This document shows positions 42,858-48,486 of a stretch of 51,367 bases of DNA, one piece after another (within the stretch, counting starts at the first letter, position 1; each line of letters opens with the position of its first letter). The translations under genes were made by a program, and so were the position numbers. This stretch comes from Streptosporangium minutum. Lineage in GTDB: Bacteria > Actinomycetota > Actinomycetes > Streptosporangiales > Streptosporangiaceae. The DNA is taken from the NCBI RefSeq assembly GCF_002149035.1, contig NZ_NGFP01000031.1, positions 1-51,367 of the forward strand. Reading direction: 5' to 3'. Below the pieces are notes generated by a model. That model saw only the letters and a list, made by a program, of their open reading frames with translations. It did no database searches and was not told the origin of the DNA.

Positions 42858-43505
42858 GTGAAGAAGCTCCTTCGACTTCTTGCTACCCCGCTGTTCGCCG
42901 CGGCCCTCGTCCTCACCGCGTTCTCCGGCCCCGCCAGTGCCGACGTCCCCGAGAGCGACGCCGAACTCGCCGTCGAGTGGCAGACCGCCTGGGACACCCA
43001 CAGGTTCTACGACTCCGCACCCCCTCCCCTTCCGGGGTCGGGGCGGAGCCGGGACAAGGCCCGCATCTCCATCGAGATCGACGCCCCGGTGGAGCACGTG
43101 TTCGCCGCGTATTCGGATATCAACCATCACATCGGCATGCATTCGTTCCTGAAGCGCGTCGTCACCCACGGCGACCGGTCTCAGGCCGGCACGCGCACCA
43201 TCGATTTCACGGCCATCGAAGAGATCCCGTACGAGGGCGCGATCGTCACCAGCAAGACGCACGCGCAACAGCGCATTGACCTCGCCGGCCTCAGGTACGA
43301 GACGGACACCTGGTCGCTGCCCGGCGTCGTCACGCACCAGAAGATCCTCTTCAAGGAGCTGGACAACGGGAAGACCGAGGTCACCGAGCGTCTCACCTTC
43401 GACGCGGACACCTCGCTGATCGATTTCGTCGTCACGAACGGCGTCGCCTCCCACCAGCAGACGCAGGCGGCCCTCAAGCAGGCGATCGAGAGCGGCGAGC
43501 TCTGA
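42858..43505 (+). CDS. Secreted SRPBCC-fold protein
   Basis: A 215-residue exported protein. The signal peptide KKLLRLLATPLFAAALVLTA ends near GPASA. The mature part has a START/SRPBCC pattern: ISIEIDAPVEHVFAAYSDIN, RVVTHGDRSQAGTRTIDF, a long middle with VTSKTHAQQRIDLAG, and a final amphipathic helix. GTG 42858 with GAGGT upstream is preferred. SRPBCC folds bind lipids, polyketides or other hydrophobic ligands; a secreted version is unusual but not rare in actinomycetes. The ligand is unknown. Confidence 0.72.
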   Translation: MKKLLRLLATPLFAAALVLTAFSGPASADVPESDAELAVEWQTAWDTHRFYDSAPPPLPGSGRSRDKARISIEIDAPVEHVFAAYSDINHHIGMHSFLKRVVTHGDRSQAGTRTIDFTAIEEIPYEGAIVTSKTHAQQRIDLAGLRYETDTWSLPGVVTHQKILFKELDNGKTEVTERLTFDADTSLIDFVVTNGVASHQQTQAALKQAIESGEL

Positions 43506-43549
43506 TCCGCCGCCGGGCGGGGCCCGTTCCTCGGACGCGCCCCGCCCGG

Positions 43550-43597
43550 CCCACCGCTGCCGCGGCGCTCGCGCCCACCGCTGCCGCGGCGCTCGCG
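43550..43597. repeat. 24-bp tandem duplication
   Basis: Two perfect adjacent copies of a 24-bp unit starting CCCACCGCTGCCGCGGCG lie in the short gap between the SRPBCC and TetR genes, which converge here. There is no hairpin of terminator type. Confidence 0.85.
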
Positions 43598-43648
43598 TCC
43601 GGCGCGGCACCGGATCGACGCCGACGGCGCCCTCGGCGAGGCCGGGGA

Positions 43649-44293
43649 TCAGGCGAGCAGGAGCCGGCACCAGGAGTCGGCGAGCCATCGCTCGTAATGC
43701 TCACGCGTCCACCGGCGGTCGCGGACGAGAAGAAGGTAGAGCTCGGGGGAGTTGGTCGCCCAGATGACGTCCGCCGCTTCTTCGACCTCGACCCTCAGCC
43801 GGCCCGTCGCCGCCAGGTCGGCGGCCAGCAGGCGCATGTTGGCGGCCCGTCGTTCCGCGATCTCGTGCCACAGCTCGGCGAGTTCGGGTGAGGCCGGTGC
43901 GGCCGTCTGCAGCACGCCGAACAGCGGCCCGAGCCGGGCGTGGATCCGGCTCATCGCGGCCGCGTAGACGGCCAGCTTGCGTGCCGCGTCGGGCTGGGCC
44001 CGGATGTCCCGTACGTAGTCGCGTTCCGGAGCGGGCACCGCGTGGTCCTCTCCGGAGATCGCCGCCTCGACGAGGAGGCGGAAGAGCGCGGGTTTGGCGC
44101 CGACCGAGGCGTAGACGGTGTCGGTGTTGACCCCGGCGCTCCTGGCGACGGCGGCCATGGTGGTGGTCGCGTAGCCCCGCTCGAGGAACAGCGCGGTGGC
44201 CGCGTCGAGGATGGCCTGCCTGGTACGGCCCGCGGTCGCGTGTCGCAGGCTCGTGTCGTAGCGCCTCTTGACGCGTTTGTCGTCAGCGGTCAT
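43649..44293 (-). CDS. TetR-family regulator
   Basis: A 214-residue TetR protein: RTRQAILDAATALFLERGYA then TTTMAAVARSAGVNTDTVYA then a ligand-binding half ending near SPELYLLLVRDRRWTREHYE. It is divergent from a small monooxygenase-like gene; a perfect long inverted repeat lies between the starts and is the obvious operator for both. Confidence 0.88.
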   Translation of the reverse strand: MTADDKRVKRRYDTSLRHATAGRTRQAILDAATALFLERGYATTTMAAVARSAGVNTDTVYASVGAKPALFRLLVEAAISGEDHAVPAPERDYVRDIRAQPDAARKLAVYAAAMSRIHARLGPLFGVLQTAAPASPELAELWHEIAERRAANMRLLAADLAATGRLRVEVEEAADVIWATNSPELYLLLVRDRRWTREHYERWLADSWCRLLLA

Positions 44294-44303
44294 GCTCGCA
44301 TTA

Positions 44304-44328
44304 TTGATCCGAGACAGTCTCGGATCAA
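44304..44328. promoter_or_regulatory. Perfect TetR operator, 12-bp arms
   Basis: TTGATCCGAGAC and its complement GTCTCGGATCAA flank a single central A. The site lies 10 bp from the TetR start and 17 bp before the divergent gene's start, so one dimer (or two) would block both. Confidence 0.88.
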
Positions 44329-44345
44329 ATTATGGAAGAGTCGCG

Positions 44346-44645
44346 ATGCCGTACGCGTTCACCTACGAAGTCCCGATCGGCCCCGACACCTACGCCCGGA
44401 TCAAGGACGAGCTGGGGCCCGGTTCGCAGCCCGGCATGATCCTTCACCTCGCCCACAACACCGATCAGGGTCTGCGCTACGTGGAGGTGTGGGAGTCCAA
44501 GGAGGCCTATCTCGATTTCGTGGACAAACGCCTCCATCCGGTCGTCGACCGGGTGGTCACCCAGGCACTGGGCTTCCGCCCGCCCGAGCCGCCCGTGACG
44601 ATGCTCGATTTCGTCGATGTCTGGACCGGAGACCCGGCCGCGTAG
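44346..44645 (+). CDS. Small dimeric alpha/beta-barrel (ABM-like) protein
   Basis: A 99-residue protein starting MPYAFTYEVPIGPDTYARIK with a beta-alpha-beta-beta pattern: GMILHLAHNTDQGLRYVEVW then ESKEAYLDFVDKRLHPVVDR. This fits the dimeric ferredoxin-like barrels of antibiotic-biosynthesis monooxygenases and stress-response proteins. ATG 44346 has GGAAGAG 5 bp upstream. It is controlled with the divergent TetR. It could be a small-molecule oxygenase or a binding protein. Confidence 0.68.
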   Translation: MPYAFTYEVPIGPDTYARIKDELGPGSQPGMILHLAHNTDQGLRYVEVWESKEAYLDFVDKRLHPVVDRVVTQALGFRPPEPPVTMLDFVDVWTGDPAA

Positions 44646-44772
44646 GACACGACCGGGCGCCCCGGCGCCGTGCCGCAGGTCTGCGCGGCCGGCTCGGCCT
44701 CCGAGCCGTCGCACCGGACCGCGCCCGGACCCGCCGTGGCCGGGTTCCTCGCTGACGTGGCAGGCTGAGCCC

Positions 44773-44874
44773 GTGGACGAGTCGACGCTTCAGCCAGAGG
44801 TTCTCCAGGCGGTCAGGGCCTACGGGCGGCACCGCCGGGTCGCCGTCTCGCGGGCGGAGGGACGCCGCGGATGA
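44773..44874 (+). CDS. 33-residue upstream ORF coupled to the next gene
   Basis: The GTG start gives VDESTLQPEVLQAVRAYGRH and a basic end. The stop TGA overlaps the start of the next ORF as ATGA, and codons are GC-rich. It may be a real micro-protein or only a leader that brings ribosomes to the next gene. The family is not known. Confidence 0.4.
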   Translation: MDESTLQPEVLQAVRAYGRHRRVAVSRAEGRRG

Positions 44875-45077
44875 GCGAGCAGGTGGAGCCGGTGGAGCCG
44901 GCGGTCTGCTCGGCGAAGGGCTGCCGGGCGGCGGCGTCGTATGCCGTGATCTGGAACAATCCCCGGATTCACACGCCGGAGCGGGAGAAGGTCTGGGCGG
45001 CCTGCGAGGAGCACCGCCGGCCGCTCGCCGACTTCCTGGACGTGCGCGGGTTCCTGCGCCGGGTGGAGAGGTTGTAG
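44871..45077 (+). CDS. Small Cys/His-containing conserved protein
   Basis: A 68-residue protein: VCSAKGCRAAASYAVIWNNP then RIHTPEREKVWAACEEHRRP and a basic end. Two Cys in CSAKGC and a later Cys/His pair (CEEH) could bind one zinc. Short proteins of this plan are common in actinobacteria and have no known role. It is translationally coupled to the preceding 33-residue ORF. Confidence 0.65.
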   Translation: MSEQVEPVEPAVCSAKGCRAAASYAVIWNNPRIHTPEREKVWAACEEHRRPLADFLDVRGFLRRVERL

Positions 45078-45097
45078 GGCGCCGCCTCAGCGGCGCA

Positions 45098-45256
45098 CGC
45101 CTTTCCCTCAGGCGCGCGGGGAAGCCCCACGCCTTTCCACAGGCGCGCTCGGAAGCGCACACGTCATCCCCGGAAGGACGTGTTCCCCGGAAGCACATGT
45201 CCGCCGGAAGCACGTGCGGATTCCCCGGAAGCGCGCGTCCTTCCCGCAAGCGTGTG
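45098..45256. repeat. Imperfect tandem repeats of GGAAGC-type units
   Basis: At least seven irregular 17-30 bp units between a small gene and the YceI gene end in CCGGAAGCAC, CGGAAGCGC or close forms (for example at 45169, 45186, 45203, 45224). A hairpin, GCGCCGCCTCAGCGGCGC, stands at the left edge (45079-45096). There is no ORF. The area looks like a decayed satellite. Confidence 0.6.
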
Positions 45257-45279
45257 CGGGCCGGTTCAGCCCGGCCGGG

Positions 45280-45834
45280 TCACCGCTCCGGTGTGAGGCC
45301 GACGTCGAACCGCACCTCGACCTCGTCGTTGAGTTTGAGCGTGCCGAAGAACGCCGAGTAGGGCCGGATCCCCCATCCGGTCTGCGCGATGACCGCCGAA
45401 CCGCGCACGCGGCCCTCGGCCAGCGCGCCCTGCACCGTGACGGGCCGGGTGACGCCGACGATGGTGAGATCGCCCTCGACGCGGAACGACTCCGCGGTCC
45501 CGCTGACCCGCGTCGACCGGAACGTGATCGTCGGGTGGCGCTCGACCTTGAGGATCTTCTCCTGGAGGATCCTCTTGATCTCCCGGCGGTCGGAGTCGCT
45601 GAGCGGCTTGACGCCGCCGGTCCCCTCCCGGACCTCGAACGACTCGGCGTCGGCCTCGACGGTCACCGAGGAGCCTGCCGGGTCGGCGGGGTCGACCGTG
45701 GCGTCGCCGCGCCAGCGGGTGACCTCGATGGTGAGGTCATGACCGGCCTTCGCGCCCAGTCCGGTGCGGGTCGTATGCACGAGGAGCCGGCCGGATTCGG
45801 GCCCCAAGGGGTGGCTGCCAGCGGTGATGCTCAC
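45280..45834 (-). CDS. YceI-family lipid-binding protein
   Basis: A 184-residue YceI protein without signal peptide. It has the family pattern of a lipocalin-like barrel: SGRLLVHTTRTGLGAKAGHD then LTIEVTRWRGD, VERHPTITFRSTRVSG and FRVEGDLTIVGVTRPVTVQG. The GTG at 45834 is the start of the family domain. YceI proteins bind isoprenoid or amide lipids; function in actinomycetes is not settled. It is divergent from the peptide cassette at 46 kb with about 220 bp between. Confidence 0.88.
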   Translation of the reverse strand: MSITAGSHPLGPESGRLLVHTTRTGLGAKAGHDLTIEVTRWRGDATVDPADPAGSSVTVEADAESFEVREGTGGVKPLSDSDRREIKRILQEKILKVERHPTITFRSTRVSGTAESFRVEGDLTIVGVTRPVTVQGALAEGRVRGSAVIAQTGWGIRPYSAFFGTLKLNDEVEVRFDVGLTPER

Positions 45835-46011
45835 CGTTCCAGGCTAACTCGCGCCCGGAGAGCCGTGGTGACCCGGTGAGGGGACCCGGCCCCCGGAGGG
45901 ACGCGGCGCCGGTCCCGGGCCTCCCACCCTTGTCCGCTGCCAGGATGACGGAGGATCAATCGCGCGGCGGACGCCCCGTCGCGTTCTCCCCGCCTAATTT
46001 GCTCGGCGAGA

Positions 46012-46032
46012 CGGATCACGCCGTGTGATCCG
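46012..46032. promoter_or_regulatory. Inverted repeat upstream of peptide precursor
   Basis: CGGATCAC and GTGATCCG form perfect 8-bp arms with a 5-bp centre, ending 25 bp before the precursor ATG. This is the most symmetrical site in the gap between YceI and the cassette. It may be an operator or a leader hairpin; no regulator gene is present in the cassette. Confidence 0.6.
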
Positions 46033-46057
46033 GCCGGCAGAAAGTTGGGGGATACAT

Positions 46058-46207
46058 ATGAGCAGGACGCGTACCACGCTCGACGACATCGCGGCTCTCG
46101 GTCCCGAGCTCGACGAGGGGCAGCTTCTCCAGGTCAGCGGTGGGGCGAAGAGCCAGGTCATCACGATCCACGGCAACCACTCGCACACCTCCGGCGACAG
46201 CAACTGA
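46058..46207 (+). CDS. Putative RiPP precursor peptide (ATP-grasp target)
   Basis: A 49-residue peptide. The leader MSRTRTTLDDIAALGPELDE ends GQLLQVSGG, a double-Gly type cut site for a C39 peptidase. The core of about 20 residues is AKSQVITI followed by HGNHSHTSGDSN: three His, four Ser, two Thr, one Lys and one Asp, with no Cys. Ser/Thr and Asp/Lys side chains are what ATP-grasp maturases of graspetides join into esters or amides; the HxNHSH run could also bind metal. ATG 46058 has GGGGGA about 6 bp upstream. It is followed by a strong hairpin and then by the ATP-grasp gene. The assignment rests on leader, cut site and context. Confidence 0.72.
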   Translation: MSRTRTTLDDIAALGPELDEGQLLQVSGGAKSQVITIHGNHSHTSGDSN

Positions 46208-46213
46208 TCCGCC

Positions 46214-46240
46214 GCGGGGGCGCGCGCGCCGCGCCCCCGC
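46214..46240 (+). terminator. Strong GC hairpin between precursor and maturase
   Basis: A perfect 10-bp stem, GCGGGGGCGC/GCGCCCCCGC, with a 7-nt loop begins 7 bp after the precursor stop; there is no T-run. It could act as a partial terminator or an mRNA end protector, giving much more precursor than enzyme, as is usual for peptide cassettes. Confidence 0.75.
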
Positions 46241-46276
46241 GCCGGGCCGCAGCGACGACCCGTGGGAGCCGTAGCG

Positions 46277-47239
46277 ATGATCCTCGTCCTGACCTCTGAC
46301 GGAGACGACCACGCCGACCGGGTCGTGAAACCGCTCACGGCCGCCGGCGCGGACGTCGTCGTCTTCGACCCCGCCTCCTACCCGACCGCCGCCACCCTGG
46401 AGATCAGCCACTCCGGGGACGGTTCGACCGGCCGCGTGCTCGACGCCGGCGGCCGGCGGCTCGTCCTCGACGACCTGGCCGCGCTCTGGTACCGCCGGCC
46501 GCTGAGCCCGGTGGCGCATCCGCGGGTCGCCGCCCGCGCCTACGTCGAGGAGGAGTGCCAGATCATGGCCGAGAGCCTCTGGGACAGCCTCGACTGCCTC
46601 ACGGTCCCCGCCTCCCGGCCGGTCATCGACCGCGCCGGGCACAAGCCGTACCAGCTCGAACAGGCTCGGCGGCTGGGCTTCGAGCTGCCCGCGACGCTGG
46701 TCACGACCGACCCCGAGAGCTTCCTCGACTTCTACGACCGTCATGAGGGGCGCGTGATCACCAAGCCGGTGCACGGCAACCGGCTGGAGGCGGGCGGAGA
46801 GCGGTTCGGCCGGTTCGCGGCGCCCGTCTCGACGGCGGACGTCGCGCACGCGGACGCGTTGCGCTTCTGCCCGGTCATCGTCCAGGCCTACGTGCCCAAG
46901 CGGGTCGAGCTGCGGGTGACCGTGGTCGGGCAGGAGGTCTTCGCCGCGGAGATCCACTCCCAGGTGAGCAACCACACGCGTTACGACTGGCGGCACTACG
47001 ACCCGGGGGCCACGCCCATCCGGGCGCACGAGTTGCCCGAGGAGATCTCCGTGCGGTGCGCGGCACTGGTCGAGCGGCTCGGGCTGACCTACGGCGCGAT
47101 CGACCTGATCCTCACCCCGGACGGCCGCCACGTCTTCCTTGAGATCAACCCGAACGGTCAGTTCCTCTGGATCGAGGACGCGACCGGGCTGCCCATCGGC
47201 GCGGCGATCGGCGATCTGCTCATGAGCGGGGTGAGGTGA
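46277..47239 (+). CDS. ATP-grasp peptide maturase (MvdC/MvdD-type)
   Basis: A 320-residue ATP-grasp ligase. The N-terminal domain starts MILVLTSDGDDHADRVVKPL and holds DLAALWYRRPLSPVA, typical of graspetide maturases. The ATP-grasp part has RVITKPVHGNRLEAG (nucleotide Lys), PVIVQAYVPKRVELRVTVVG and the metal site GAIDLILTPDGRHVFLEINPN (Glu, Asn) near 295. It activates a carboxylate in the core as acyl-phosphate and joins it to Ser/Thr or Lys. ATG 46277 has GGGAG about 9 bp before it. It overlaps the next gene by 1 bp. The bond type made here is not known. Confidence 0.85.
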   Translation: MILVLTSDGDDHADRVVKPLTAAGADVVVFDPASYPTAATLEISHSGDGSTGRVLDAGGRRLVLDDLAALWYRRPLSPVAHPRVAARAYVEEECQIMAESLWDSLDCLTVPASRPVIDRAGHKPYQLEQARRLGFELPATLVTTDPESFLDFYDRHEGRVITKPVHGNRLEAGGERFGRFAAPVSTADVAHADALRFCPVIVQAYVPKRVELRVTVVGQEVFAAEIHSQVSNHTRYDWRHYDPGATPIRAHELPEEISVRCAALVERLGLTYGAIDLILTPDGRHVFLEINPNGQFLWIEDATGLPIGAAIGDLLMSGVR

Positions 47240-48240
47240 TGGCGGACGGGCGGATGCTCGCCGACGCGGTCGGCCTGCTCAGCGGCGGTACGGCGGAGCG
47301 GGACCTGGACGGGTTCAGGGCGGCCCATCCCGAGGTGCGGGTACGGCTGATCAGCCAGCGGGAGGAGTACGACGGATCGCTCCAGCACGCCCTGCTCCTC
47401 AAGGAGGGCGACGGCGCCACGGTCTCCCTGTCCTGGTGTCCCGAACGGGCGCTGCCCTGGCCGCTGCGAGGGGTGCACCGGGCCGGTGAGCATCTGCTGC
47501 TCCGGGTCAACGGTGTCGAGACCTCCGTGGCCCGTGCCGTCGCCTGCCTGGACTTCATCTGGGACGACTCCCGGCTGGCCGACCGCCTCGTCACCGACAG
47601 CCTGGTGCGCGAGGTGATGGAGGAGGAGCCGGAGCCGCTGACCGACGCCGAGCTGCAGGGGGCGATGGACGCCTTCCGCCGGGCGCGCGGGCTGCTGACC
47701 GGCGGGGAGACCCGGGCGTGGATGGACCGCAACCGCGTCTCCCACGACGAGCTGGAGGAGCTGGTCGCGGTCGAGGCGTCGGTGGCGCGGCTCCGCTCGC
47801 GGGTGGCCTCCGGGCACGTCGAGGACTGGTTCGCCGAGCACGGTCGCGGGCTCGACGTCGTCCGCGTCGCGAAGGTCGTGCTCGACGCCGGGGCCGGCCC
47901 GCACGTGCCGGATTCCGATGGATTCCTGGAGAGCGTGGAGCGGGCGTTCGCGGACGGCACGGCCAGGCCGGGGGAGGTGTTCGCCTCCCTGCGGAGGGAG
48001 GAACTGGACCCCGCCATGGCCGACCTGGTCTTCGGCGCCGAGCCGGGGACGGTGGCCGGGCCCTTCGAGACCGAGGGGGGCCGGCTGCTGATCAAGGTGC
48101 TGGCGGTGGAGCCCGCCGTCCTCGACGACGCCGTCCGTGACCTGGCCGAGCGGAGGATCTTCGCCGAATGGGTCGAGCGGCGCAGGAGCACCGCGAAGAT
48201 CGAGTGGTTCTGGGGTACGGCCGAGCGGACCGGGACGTGA
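47239..48240 (+). CDS. PpiC-related peptide maturation system protein
   Basis: A 333-residue cytoplasmic protein. The N-terminal part (HPEVRVRLISQREEYDGSLQ and VSLSWCPERALPWPLRGVHR) is not a known enzyme. The middle is helical like the SurA-type chaperone domain (NGVETSVARAVACLDFIWDD). The last 100 residues resemble a parvulin PPIase: FLESVERAFADGTARPGEVF then VFGAEPGTVAGPFETEGGRL and LIKVLAVEPA. It belongs in style to the 'putative peptide maturation system protein' group found with actinobacterial RiPP exporters. It may hold or isomerise the precursor for the ATP-grasp enzyme. The start ATG overlaps the preceding stop by 1 bp and its end overlaps the next start by 4 bp. Confidence 0.75.
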   Translation: MADGRMLADAVGLLSGGTAERDLDGFRAAHPEVRVRLISQREEYDGSLQHALLLKEGDGATVSLSWCPERALPWPLRGVHRAGEHLLLRVNGVETSVARAVACLDFIWDDSRLADRLVTDSLVREVMEEEPEPLTDAELQGAMDAFRRARGLLTGGETRAWMDRNRVSHDELEELVAVEASVARLRSRVASGHVEDWFAEHGRGLDVVRVAKVVLDAGAGPHVPDSDGFLESVERAFADGTARPGEVFASLRREELDPAMADLVFGAEPGTVAGPFETEGGRLLIKVLAVEPAVLDDAVRDLAERRIFAEWVERRRSTAKIEWFWGTAERTGT

Positions 48241-48425
48241 GCGGGCTTCCGTTCCGGGAGAGGGCCCTCCACCACCACCTGGCCTCCCGGCGGCGCGTCG
48301 AGCATCTGCGCACGGTCCCCGGCAAGGTCCTGCTCGGCCTGTGGGTCTACGTGGGACTGCTCGCGCTGTCGATGACCGGCGTGGTGCTGCTCGGGATCCT
48401 GCCGGTGCTCGGGCCGGCGCGGTGA
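48237..48425 (+). CDS. Small single-TM membrane protein of the cassette
   Basis: The GTG start overlaps the previous stop (GTGA). The 62-residue product has a basic N-terminal half (FRERALHHHLASRRRVEHLR) and one TM helix (VLLGLWVYVGLLALSMTGVV), then a short tail. It may be a tether between maturation proteins and the exporter, or an immunity protein. The family is not recognised. Confidence 0.65.
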   Translation: MSGLPFRERALHHHLASRRRVEHLRTVPGKVLLGLWVYVGLLALSMTGVVLLGILPVLGPAR

Positions 48426-48486
48426 CCGGGTCCGGGGCGATGACGGGGACGGCGATGACGGGGACAATGTCCGGGGCGGGGCGATG
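48422..48486 (+). CDS. 21-codon repeat micro-ORF overlapping both neighbours
   Basis: GTG at 48422 overlaps the end of the membrane protein gene (GTGA), and its TGA overlaps the exporter start (ATGA). It would encode VTGSGAMTGTAMTGTMSGAGR, built on repeats of GCGATGACGGGGAC. It is probably a coupling leader for the exporter produced by repeat expansion, but a real micro-protein cannot be excluded. Confidence 0.35.

Noticed and set aside
45098-45256. CRISPR array
   Set aside because: Unit lengths vary, spacers are not constant in size, and no cas gene is present.
46208-46276. Second RiPP precursor after the first
   Set aside because: Only a hairpin and a GC-rich gap lie here; no start with leader-like sequence.
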